DNA of 64,000 nt, from positions 1-64,000 of the forward strand of contig NZ_JAJAYI010000073.1 of NCBI RefSeq assembly GCF_026786305.1, given 5' to 3'. Source of the stretch: Cryobacterium sp. Lineage in GTDB: Bacteria; Actinomycetota; Actinomycetes; Actinomycetales; Microbacteriaceae. Below are positions 16,560 to 23,715 of the stretch, piece by piece. The notes under the pieces are model-generated. The model was not told where the DNA came from. It saw nothing but the letters and a program-made list of their open reading frames with translations, and did no database searches. Each line of letters opens with the position of its first letter. Position 1 is the stretch's first letter. Made by a program: the position numbers and the translations under genes.

Positions 16560-16911
16560 CGTGGGCCCGGGCAATCGACAGGCCGAGGCCGGAACCGCCG
16601 AGAGGCTCTCCCCCTCTACGTGACGACAGCGCCCGGCACGGTGTCGGCGTGCTTGGGGGCTCCCGGTCCCCGGTCTGAGCCGGGAGTGGGGTCGGCCCGG
16701 TCGATCAACCGCTGTTGCAGGTCAGCCCGTACCTGCCCGCTGGGCACGAGGTTGATCAGAACACCGTCCGCCGCCAGCACAATCGTCGGCATCGCCAGAA
16801 CTGCGCCGCGGCGCGTGGACGGCATCCGCTTGCCACGGCCAGCGACGAACCGGCGAGCGGTGACGAACTTGTCAGCCGGTGAGGCGGTAGCCGATGCCGC
16901 GCACGGTGTGA
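16560..16911 (-). pseudogene. Remnants of a two-component system (response regulator end plus histidine kinase)
   Basis: Immediately after the rraA stop, 16911-16872 reads TVRGIGYRLTG and stop, the end of an OmpR-type winged-helix regulator. Next, about 16820-16690, comes SGQVRADLQQRLIDRADPT preceded by AMPTIVLAADGVLINLV, the first membrane helix and start of the periplasmic part of a histidine kinase. Then 16600-16560, in another frame, reads GGSGLGLSIARAHALLA, the kinase G2 ATP-binding box. The order regulator then kinase is normal; almost everything between is deleted. The last piece runs into the 3' end of the convergent nuclease gene. Confidence 0.65.
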
Positions 16912-16913
16912 GG

Positions 16914-17381
16914 TCAGCGTTCGACCAAAATTCCATCTTCGTCGCAGTAGACGGTACGACCCGGAGTGAAGGTGACGCCGGCGATCTCGACGACGGCATC
17001 CGCTACCCCGGAACCGGTCTTGGAACTCTTGCGGGGGTTGCTGCCGAGGGCTTTCACCCCGAGGTCGAGGACGCCGATGGCCACTCGGTCGCGCACCGCG
17101 CCGTTGATGATCGCGCCCGACCAGCCGTTTTCGACAGCGAGGTCGGCGATCATGTCGCCCATGAGCGCCGAGTTGAGCGAGCCACCGCCGTCGATGACGA
17201 GCACGGCGCCGTGGCCGGGCGTGGACAGGATCGATTTGAGCAGGGCGTTGTCTTCGAAGCAGGTGACCGTGCGGATCGGGCCGCTGAAGCGGGCTCGCCC
17301 ACCGATCGTCTGAAACTGCAATGGTACGGATTGCAGCTCGTCGCCACGCTCGTCGTATAAATCGGCGGTCAATACGGTCAT
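16914..17381 (-). CDS. rraA: RraA family protein (RNase E inhibitor-like / HMG aldolase family)
   Basis: 155 residues, the normal family size. Motifs: [115 protein letters not shown]. The family includes E. coli RraA and 4-hydroxy-4-methyl-2-oxoglutarate aldolases; the GGxxxxAxxGDxxA-type loop and the R-D pair are present, so aldolase or decarboxylase activity cannot be excluded. ATG 17381 follows GGAGGAACA, a strong ribosome binding site. It is flanked on both sides by decayed genes. Confidence 0.88.
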   Translation of the reverse strand: MTVLTADLYDERGDELQSVPLQFQTIGGRARFSGPIRTVTCFEDNALLKSILSTPGHGAVLVIDGGGSLNSALMGDMIADLAVENGWSGAIINGAVRDRVAIGVLDLGVKALGSNPRKSSKTGSGVADAVVEIAGVTFTPGRTVYCDEDGILVER

Positions 17382-17439
17382 TGTTCCTCCAGAGTTCCGG
17401 TGCTTCCAGAGTAGGCCCCGGCCAGGCAGCCCTGAACTC

Positions 17440-17600
17440 TATGTATATGACGCTGGCGAGGAACGCCTTCGTGCGCGGGTTCTACGGATTGTCCAGCACA
17501 CTGGCCGGCTGGCCGTTTTCCACGACGACGCCGGCATCCATAAAAGGGAGATTCCCCTGACCACTTCGACGCCGCCGAAGCTCGTGCCACCGTGCGGGCA
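17440..17600 (-). pseudogene. Amino-acid ABC transporter ATPase, internally deleted
   Basis: On the minus strand FGGVEVVRGISL, typical of the N-terminus just before Walker A, is followed within about 10 bp by MDAGVVVENGQPASVLDNP, an in-frame TAG, then NPRTKAFLASVIYI, the C-terminus of a GlnQ/HisP-type ATPase. The roughly 200 residues between, with both Walker motifs, are gone. The intact homologue at 40815-41591 ends [31 protein letters not shown]. Confidence 0.7.
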
Positions 17601-17791
17601 CTGAACAGTGCTGCAACGGCGAAGGCCGTCGGTGCAGCGCTCGTCGCGGCGACCGTTACGCGTGTGGTGTCGGTCACCGGGCATCCGCTCTCAGGGTGGC
17701 AGGTGACGGTTGCGAGGCCGGACGCAGTGCCGCCCCTCACGCGGGCGAGCGGAGACGGCGGCAGCGCGCGGGCGTTGCCGCGGCCGTGGTG

Positions 17792-17868
17792 GCGTTCCAG
17801 GTACTGCTGCGGAATGATCACCCGCATGGCCTGCGGCAAGACGACCCTGAAGAGGGTGAAGGTGGCGT
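17792..17868 (-). pseudogene. Amino-acid ABC transporter permease fragment
   Basis: A 26-codon fragment reads NATFTLFRVVLPQAMRVIIPQQYLER, matching the conserved EAA loop of polar amino-acid permeases (compare [16 protein letters not shown] in the intact permease at 41591-42574). Flanking sequence is not recognisable. With the ATPase remnant it marks a lost importer downstream of the racemase genes. Confidence 0.65.
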
Positions 17869-17906
17869 TCAGGCCTGCGTCACATGCAGGGTCATGGCCG
17901 TCTCCT

Positions 17907-17938
17907 CTGGTTGGGGAAAGGCCTGGTTGGGGAAAGGC
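17907..17938. repeat. 16-bp tandem duplication abutting the racemase stop codon
   Basis: Two identical copies of ctggttggggaaaggc at 17907-17922 and 17923-17938. The second ends on the first base of the CTA that encodes the TAG stop of the racemase gene on the minus strand. Confidence 0.9.
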
Positions 17939-19047
17939 TAGAAACGGATGCTGTCGGTGCGGGCGGTCACGCTGGCCAACACGTCGCGCAGCACCTCCAC
18001 GCCGATGCCGGGGCCGGTCGGCACCCGCAGGTGCCCGTTCTCGAGCTCGAACGGTGCGGTGAGATCCTGCGCGAAATACCGGTTGGAGGCTGAGGTATCG
18101 CCCGGCAGTACGAAGTTCGGCAGCGCGGCGAGGGCCACGTTGGCCGCCCGGCCGATGCCGGTTTCGAGCATGCCGCCGCACCAGACTGGCACGCCGTGGG
18201 CCGCGGCGACATCGTGGATGCGACGCGCCTCGAGGTAGCCGCCGACCCGGGCCGGCTTCACGTTGATAATGCTGCAGGCGCCGAGGGTGATCGCCGTTGC
18301 GGCGTCGCGGGCCGATTCGATCGACTCGTCGAGACAGATCGGCGTGGCGATGAGCTTGGCCAGGTTGGCGTGGCCGAGCATGTCATCCTCCTTCATCGGC
18401 TGTTCCATCAGCAGCAGGTCGAAGGGGTCGAGCAGGGCGAGGTGACGGGCATCGGCGAGGGTGTACGCGGTATTGGCGTCTACCTGCAGCAGAACGTCGG
18501 GGCCGAAACGTTCACGCACCGCCCGCACCGGCGCGAGGTCCCAGCCGGGTTCGATTTTCAGCTTGATGCGCAGGTAGCCCTCGGCAAGGTAGCCAGCGAC
18601 GGCGTCGAGCAATTCGGGGATCGAGTCCATGATGCCAACCGAGACGCCGGCCGGCACGGTGTCGCGCACCGCGCCGAGGTGGTTGCCGAAAGAGACACCG
18701 GTGGTTGTGAGTTGCGCATCGAGAATGGCCGTTTCAAGTACGGCCTTGCTCATCATGTGCCCCTTCACCGGTTCGAGCGCGGTGGCCACGAGTTCGGCGC
18801 TGAGCCGGTCGCCGAGCGCCTGCAGCCGAGGCACGAGGTGGTCGCGAATGACCAGATCGCTCGCGTCGAGAAATTCGGAGCTGTAGAGGGGATGGGCGTC
18901 GGCAGCACACTCGGCCCAGCCCTCGGCATCCGATGTGATGACGCGCACCACGGTCACCTCCCGCTCGGTCGACGTGCCGAACGAGGTGCGGAACGGCCGC
19001 ACCAACGGCATGTGCACGCGGCGTAGTTCGATGGTCTCGATTTTCAC
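17938..19047 (-). CDS. Enolase-superfamily N-acylamino acid racemase / o-succinylbenzoate synthase
   Basis: 369 residues, MenC type 2/NSAR family. Motifs: LVRPFRTSFGTSTEREVTVVRV (capping domain), RIKLKIEPG (K-x-K catalytic lysines), LLQVDANTAYTLADA, FDLLLMEQPM and PICLDESIESARDA (metal-binding D-E-D), SIINVKPARVGGYLEARRIHD (second lysine), VWCGGMLETGIGRAAN. The family covers o-succinylbenzoate synthase and N-succinyl-amino acid racemase. Its start overlaps the stop of the acyltransferase gene by 4 bp, and no menaquinone genes are near, so racemase in D-amino acid conversion is favoured. The protein is full length. The following amino-acid transporter is decayed. Confidence 0.85.
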   Translation of the reverse strand: MKIETIELRRVHMPLVRPFRTSFGTSTEREVTVVRVITSDAEGWAECAADAHPLYSSEFLDASDLVIRDHLVPRLQALGDRLSAELVATALEPVKGHMMSKAVLETAILDAQLTTTGVSFGNHLGAVRDTVPAGVSVGIMDSIPELLDAVAGYLAEGYLRIKLKIEPGWDLAPVRAVRERFGPDVLLQVDANTAYTLADARHLALLDPFDLLLMEQPMKEDDMLGHANLAKLIATPICLDESIESARDAATAITLGACSIINVKPARVGGYLEARRIHDVAAAHGVPVWCGGMLETGIGRAANVALAALPNFVLPGDTSASNRYFAQDLTAPFELENGHLRVPTGPGIGVEVLRDVLASVTARTDSIRF

Positions 19048-19925
19048 GCTGTTCCTCCTGGTTCGAGTCGGTACCAGCCGTCACGGCTGACCCCGCGGGC
19101 TATATGCCCTGAAGCGAATACGTCGGTGAGGATGGAGCGGATGCTCCGCCGCCACTCGGCCGCGAGCTGCGGGTTCTTCGCGCGCAGCGCCACAATGTCA
19201 GTGGGGACCCGGCACCACCGGGCGCCGCCCACCGCGATGAGCACGGGGTCTCCGTCGGGGCCGAGTCGGAGCACATCGTTGGCTCCGAAGTCGGGGCGCC
19301 GGGCCGCAAGCGGGCGGTCTTCACTGCAGGCGGCCGACTCGTCGCTCGTGAGGGGCCAGACGGCGACCAGACGGTCGCTTTCGTCGTTGGCGTTCATCCC
19401 GCCCTGCATGGGGCCGTAGAAATCGACGGCGTACTCGCTCGTGTAGGCGCCCAGTTTGGTGAGGTTGAAGCGGGCGTTGCGGCTGACCAGGGGATCGAAG
19501 GTCCAGGTCATTTCGGTCAGGTCGCGAGCCAGCCCCCAGGCCCGCTGGTGCTGTTTGAGGGCGAAGCCCACGCCACGGTCGCTGATGCCGGGTAGAACCC
19601 CGGCGATCAGGGAGTACATCGACGGCGCCTGCCTGGCGGGGGACCGCGGGGTGACGATCGCCGCGGCAGCGCCGACGAGGCGGCCGGCCCGGTCTCGGGC
19701 CGCGGTAACGTTGCAGCCGGCGTGGCTGATGCTGCGCAGCAGTTCGGAGGAGATGGCGCTCTCGCCCGGCGGCAGCAGCCAGATCGTATTGAACAAGGTT
19801 TCGATCTCGAGAAAACCAGCGAGGCTGCCCTCGTCGCGCACTCGAACGTCGGCCGATTCAGACGCAATCCGAGCCGCAGTCTGGGCCTGCTCCGTCAGAG
19901 CGGTAAAGGACGGTTTCTGGAACAT
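19044..19925 (-). CDS. GNAT-related acyltransferase paired with the racemase (COG3375-like)
   Basis: 293 residues from ATG 19925. Features: FLEIETLFNTIWLLPPGESAISSELLRSISHAGCNVTAA, VGAAAAIVTPRS, YSLIAGVLPGISDRGVGFALKQHQRAWGLARDLTEMTWTFDPLVSRNARFNLTKLGAYTSEYAVDFYG and a C-terminal domain ending WYRLEPGG. This matches the predicted acetyltransferase family that accompanies NSAR enzymes and is known in one characterised pathway to N-succinylate D-amino acids before racemisation. It overlaps the racemase by 4 bp, giving translational coupling. The start is supported by CATACT ending 6 nt upstream. The final desuccinylase of the pathway is not in this window. Confidence 0.78.
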   Translation of the reverse strand: MFQKPSFTALTEQAQTAARIASESADVRVRDEGSLAGFLEIETLFNTIWLLPPGESAISSELLRSISHAGCNVTAARDRAGRLVGAAAAIVTPRSPARQAPSMYSLIAGVLPGISDRGVGFALKQHQRAWGLARDLTEMTWTFDPLVSRNARFNLTKLGAYTSEYAVDFYGPMQGGMNANDESDRLVAVWPLTSDESAACSEDRPLAARRPDFGANDVLRLGPDGDPVLIAVGGARWCRVPTDIVALRAKNPQLAAEWRRSIRSILTDVFASGHIARGVSRDGWYRLEPGGTA

Positions 19926-20272
19926 CTGCCCAGTATGGTCGAGTCGCGGACGGTGATCTTTAGCGCCCAGCATGAAAAAATGGTCGGTTTGTGGTCGCGC
20001 AGCACAATACGGGTTGGCTACGGTGCACGAATGACCCCTTTGGGCCTGTTCGTCGGTGACCGTTCCCGCTGGCTAATCCGATTGTCGCGAGGGTCGGCGG
20101 CGCGACCGCGTCGAAGACGTGCAGACCGGGGTACTGGCCTATTCGACGCTGCCGGACCAGCCGATCGATGACACTCGGCGCGATGGCATTCTCGGCCGGC
20201 AGGTGCCCGAGCCGGCTGGTCGACGCCACCGGAACGCTCGCGCGGTCAGCGCGTTCGGTGCACACTAGCCAG
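19926..20272. other. Intergenic, no gene recognised
   Basis: A 350-bp divergent region between the acyltransferase and acylphosphatase genes. One plus-strand frame (about 20110-20268) is open and slightly protein-like (DVQTGVLAYSTLPDQPIDDT) but has no start and no recognised family. Confidence 0.45.
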
Positions 20273-20542
20273 GTGATTCGTAAACGAGTGCTCGCGCGAG
20301 GCGAGGTGCAGGGCGTCGGATTTCGGTACCACGCAAAGGCCGAGGCGCTGCGCCTCGGGCTGGTCGGGTATGCCCGCAACCGGTCTGACGGATCGGTGGA
20401 ACTCGAGATCGAGGGGCGGGAGGCATCCGTTTCGCGCATGCTGGCCTGGTTGCAGGTCGGCCCGCGCTATGCCGTTGTGACCGCGCTCGAGGTGAGCGAT
20501 ATCGCTGCAACGGGCGAACGGGAGTTTCAGATCACCGGCTGA
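20273..20542 (+). CDS. acyP: Acylphosphatase
   Basis: 89 residues, the normal size. It hydrolyses carboxyl-phosphate bonds of acyl phosphates in the cytoplasm. The signature is complete: VLARGEVQGVGFRYHAKAEALRLGLVGYARNRSDGSVELEIEG, with the active-site Arg in GVGFRYH and Asn in GYARNRSDG. GTG 20273 is chosen because the family begins two or three residues before K-R-V-L-A; the frame is open further upstream but unrelated to the family. The Pr6Pr gene follows. Confidence 0.92.
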   Translation: MIRKRVLARGEVQGVGFRYHAKAEALRLGLVGYARNRSDGSVELEIEGREASVSRMLAWLQVGPRYAVVTALEVSDIAATGEREFQITG

Positions 20543-20579
20543 GGTCGGGGGCCGCCCAGCGCTGGCGTAGCGTTGTCCT

Positions 20580-20618
20580 ATGACCGCGCGCACGAGTCCC
20601 GCCGGGGGATGGGAATGA
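20580..20618 (+). CDS. 12-codon upstream ORF overlapping the Pr6Pr start (putative leader peptide)
   Basis: ATG 20580 lies exactly 6 nt after TAGCGT (20568-20573), the leaderless architecture seen at many genes here. It opens a 12-residue frame (MTARTSPAGGWE) whose TGA overlaps the downstream ATG as ATGA (20615-20618). The first residues, MTART, are repeated at the start of the next protein. It may be a leader for translational coupling, or a relic of a duplicated start. Confidence 0.4.
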   Translation: MTARTSPAGGWE

Positions 20619-21268
20619 CAGCGCGCACCGCGTTCGGTTTGGCGCGCCTCGGACTGGCAGCGGGCGGGCTCGTCGCCCTGATCGGCTATTTTCGGTACAC
20701 CCTCGGTGTGACCACGTTTGCGATTACCAATTTTTTCAGCTATTTCACGGTGCAGAGCGCCATTGCGTCGGTTTTCGTCTTCGTGACGGCCGCCGTGGTC
20801 GCGTTACGACGGCCCACCGACCCGGCCTGGCTCGACATGTTGCGGGCCATGGTCACGACCTACATTCTGGTCTCTGGCGTCGTCTACGGCATCATCGTCT
20901 GGCAATCGTCGGGGGCGAACTACTCGATCGAGGTGCCGTGGTCGAGCCAGCTACTGCACTTCGTGATTCCGCTCTGCGCCCTCATCGACTGGATCGTGGA
21001 CCCGTTCAAGGCCCGCCTACCCTGGAAATATCTCGGCTGGGCCATCGTGTTCCCCGTGTTCTGGCTGGTCTTCACGCTCCTTCGCGGACCGATCGTGGGA
21101 TGGTACCCGTACTTCTTTCTCGACGCCCGCCAGGTGAGCGGCCCCGGTGAGACCGTGTTCTATTGCCTGATCACTGTGGGAATCATTACCGGCATTGCTT
21201 CGCTGCTCACCTGGCTCACCCGGATCAGGCGGATGCCGCGCCACCTGCTTGCGCCTTGGCGCGCCTGA
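20615..21268 (+). CDS. Pr6Pr family six-span membrane protein
   Basis: 217 residues with about six hydrophobic segments. Family motifs: RYTLGVTTFAITNFFSYFTVQSAI, LRAMVTTYILVSGVVYGIIV, LLHFVIPLCALIDWIVDP, LGWAIVFPVFWLVFTLLRGPIVGWYPYFFLD. Pr6Pr proteins are integral membrane proteins of unknown function. ATG 20615 is chosen over longer upstream reading because the first membrane helix follows directly, GGGGGAT precedes it, and the upstream ORF stops across it. A broken paralogue lies at 4050-4439. It ends one base before the stop of the convergent amine oxidase gene. Confidence 0.85.
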   Translation: MTARTAFGLARLGLAAGGLVALIGYFRYTLGVTTFAITNFFSYFTVQSAIASVFVFVTAAVVALRRPTDPAWLDMLRAMVTTYILVSGVVYGIIVWQSSGANYSIEVPWSSQLLHFVIPLCALIDWIVDPFKARLPWKYLGWAIVFPVFWLVFTLLRGPIVGWYPYFFLDARQVSGPGETVFYCLITVGIITGIASLLTWLTRIRRMPRHLLAPWRA

Positions 21269-21269
21269 G

Positions 21270-22679
21270 CTACTGTTTGGGCTCCGCGAGGAACGGTTCG
21301 AGCGCGGTGAGCGCGGCCGCGAGAAAAGCTTCGTCGTCGAGTTCGGACAGCCGGGTTGCGTTTTCGGCGGCGACCATGCCCAAGAGGACGGGTTCGCCGG
21401 TGAGCGGCATCATGTTGACCCAGACCGGAAAGTCGGCGTCTTCGCCGACGATGGTCCAGAGGCGGGCCGCGGTATCCCAGAACGGCACGTCGAAGCGCAG
21501 CCAGATTTTGTCGACCAGGCCCATGCCGAGGGCGGCGATGGCACCGCGGTGGGCGAACGGCAGCGCGGGCGAAAACTCGATCGCCGCGTTCTTCAGCACA
21601 CCAAGCGGCACCGTCACGATGACGCGATCGGCCGACAGCGACTCGCCGGTGCCGAGTCGCAGGCTCACACCGCGGTCGTCGTGGGCAACACGGTTGACCA
21701 CGCTCGAGAGCAGCAGCTCGAGGCCCTCCGCGTCACTGGTCAGCAGCGTTGCATAGCCGCCGACCACGATCTGGTCGTCGTCGGCGCTCGCGATGTCGGT
21801 CGTGTACCAGGCCGATTGCTGGCTCGGGGTGGCCCCGGTTTCGATCTTTAGCTTCGTGGCGATTTCGTACTCGAGCCAGTCGGCATCCGAGAGGCCGTCG
21901 GCGTTCGGGGTTTTCGAGAGGTTGGCTTCGCCCGAGTCGATCAGCGCACGTTCGACCGAGACGTCCTGCTGCTGGTCGGCAGCCCAGTCGAGGGCACCTG
22001 CGACGACCTGCGCGCCGAGCGGGGACACCGTGACGACGGCACCGGCTCGGGTGCGCACCTCGGGGGTACGCACGAACGGCAACAGCGTCACCCCGAGAGC
22101 GGTCAGCTCGTCGTCCAGAGCAGTGACGGAGCTACGGTGCACGAACGAGGGGCCGCGTTCGATCGGAAAGGGCCAGTCGCCATTGACCGTGTCGATGCGT
22201 CCGCCGATGCGGTCGCGGGCCTCGATGACGAGCACGCTGAAGCCGGCGTCGACGAGTTCGCGCGCGGCGGTGATGCCGGCGATTCCGGCGCCGACGATCG
22301 TGATGCGCTCGCCGGGAGCCGCGACATCCCGCACCTGGCTGGCCGCGAGAAGGCCCGAAGCTCGGGCGCCCTGAACGGTGCCTGGCTCATCGACCGCGGT
22401 CGCTTCGCCGGCGAAAAATACGCGGGCGTCGACGGCCTGGCCGAGGGCCGCTCGGTGCTCGGGCGTGGCGCCGACGGCGGCGTAGCTGAAGGATCCGCGG
22501 GAGAAGGCGTCAGCCGACCAGTTGGTGCGGGAGACCGTCACTGGTTGGGGCACCAGCGACGGTGTGAGAGTGGTGGGTGAAGCGGATGTCGTCGGCACCG
22601 GCGCCGGCGTCACGCAGGCCGCGAGGGCCAACACGGAAAAACCCGACGCCGTGCCGAGCAGAAAAGTGCGCCGCTTCAC
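21270..22679 (-). CDS. Tat-exported lipoprotein flavin amine oxidase with permuted domain order
   Basis: 469 residues. N-terminus KRRTFLLGTASGFSVLALAAC is a twin-arginine signal with lipobox ending at Cys 22. Residues ~53-115 (WSADAFSRGSFSYAAVG, DARVFFAGEAT, GTVQGARASGLLAA) are the module that closes the FAD site at the C-terminus of ordinary monoamine/polyamine oxidases. Only then, at ~126-165, comes the N-terminal dinucleotide motif (ITIVGAGIAGITAARELVDAG, VIEARDRIGGRIDT), followed by the substrate domain (DRVIVTVPLGVLKNAAIEFSP, DKIWLRFDVPFWD), and the protein ends at ALEPFLAEPKQ without repeating FFAGEAT. The module is thus transplanted, as in a circular permutation. Start GTG 22679. Likely oxidises amines at the outer membrane face of the cell. 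Confidence 0.85.
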   Translation of the reverse strand: MKRRTFLLGTASGFSVLALAACVTPAPVPTTSASPTTLTPSLVPQPVTVSRTNWSADAFSRGSFSYAAVGATPEHRAALGQAVDARVFFAGEATAVDEPGTVQGARASGLLAASQVRDVAAPGERITIVGAGIAGITAARELVDAGFSVLVIEARDRIGGRIDTVNGDWPFPIERGPSFVHRSSVTALDDELTALGVTLLPFVRTPEVRTRAGAVVTVSPLGAQVVAGALDWAADQQQDVSVERALIDSGEANLSKTPNADGLSDADWLEYEIATKLKIETGATPSQQSAWYTTDIASADDDQIVVGGYATLLTSDAEGLELLLSSVVNRVAHDDRGVSLRLGTGESLSADRVIVTVPLGVLKNAAIEFSPALPFAHRGAIAALGMGLVDKIWLRFDVPFWDTAARLWTIVGEDADFPVWVNMMPLTGEPVLLGMVAAENATRLSELDDEAFLAAALTALEPFLAEPKQ

Positions 22680-22902
22680 GATTGGCCTGGTTCAGAACGG
22701 CGGATCTCGGGTCTGCGCCCGCAGTGGTTCAATCCGGCGCCAGTCATGAGACCAAACTACCGCAGACCGCCCCGAAGCCTCGGGCTGAGACGACGACGTT
22801 ACCGATTTGAGTTGTCATTGCCGCCCCGCGGGCAGCTGGGGGCTGGTTCAGGAGATTCGTGTCAGCGTCCGCCGGCACCGCGTCGACCCAACAGGCCACG
22901 GC

Positions 22903-23706
22903 TCAGGACGGGCGGCGTTCCTCGGCCACGGAGTTTCCGCCGTCGACGACGATCACCTGCCCGGTGACGTAGGCGGCCCCCGGCGAGGCGAGAAACGCGA
23001 TGACGGATGCGACCTCCCCCGGCGTCCCGCTGCGTGCGGCCGGAACAAGGGCACCTTCCAGAGCTTCGCTCGTGAGCTGGGAGCCGGTCGCGATCCAGCC
23101 CGGGGCGACGACGTTTGACGTGATGCCGGCTGCTGCCTCGTCGACGGCGAGGGCACGGGCCAGCCCAACCAGCCCGGCCTTGGCCGCGGAGTAGGCGATA
23201 TCGCCGCGGCTCGCCATGATCGTTCCGCTGACGCTCGACACCGTCACGATGCGGCCCCAGCCGGCCGCGCGCATGAAACCGATCACGGTGCGCGTGGCGT
23301 GAAACGCCGTGGACAGGTTGATAGCGAGGCCGTGATCCCACTCGGCGGGGCTGGTCAGAATGTCGCCGTGGCCCATCTCGGCGTCCCCGACCGCGACCAT
23401 ACCGGCGTTGTTCACGAGGATCGTTGGTTGGTGCCCGCTCGCAGCGAGCGCCGCCTCCAGCCCTGCGGCACCCGCGACCGAGTCGAGGGTGCAGACGATT
23501 CCGATGGCATCGAGGCCGTCTGCGGCCAGCTCCTGCGCGCGGTCGTGCACCCGCGCCGTGGTGCCGGTGAGGATCACCCGAGCGCCGAGTTCGCCGAGCA
23601 TCCGTGCTGCTGCGAAGCCGATACCGGCGGCGCTGCCCGCCCCGGTGACGAGCGCCGTACGCCCACCGAGGTCGAGGGCGGCCGGGAGCGCGTGGGCAAG
23701 AGTCAT
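22903..23706 (-). CDS. Short-chain dehydrogenase/reductase
   Basis: 267 residues, classical SDR. Motifs: ALVTGAGSAAGIGFAAARMLGELG (cofactor), ILVNNAGMVAVG, IVTVSSVSGTIMASRGDIAYSAAKAGLVGLARALA with catalytic Ser and YxxxK, NVVAPGWIATG and the C-terminal YVTGQVIVVDGG. The cofactor loop does not decide NAD or NADP clearly. Substrate unknown. TAACCT ends exactly 6 nt before ATG 23706, indicating a leaderless mRNA. The methyltransferase gene ends only 9 bp upstream, so it may also be read through as an operon. Confidence 0.88.
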   Translation of the reverse strand: MTLAHALPAALDLGGRTALVTGAGSAAGIGFAAARMLGELGARVILTGTTARVHDRAQELAADGLDAIGIVCTLDSVAGAAGLEAALAASGHQPTILVNNAGMVAVGDAEMGHGDILTSPAEWDHGLAINLSTAFHATRTVIGFMRAAGWGRIVTVSSVSGTIMASRGDIAYSAAKAGLVGLARALAVDEAAAGITSNVVAPGWIATGSQLTSEALEGALVPAARSGTPGEVASVIAFLASPGAAYVTGQVIVVDGGNSVAEERRPS

Positions 23707-23715
23707 TGCGTCAGG

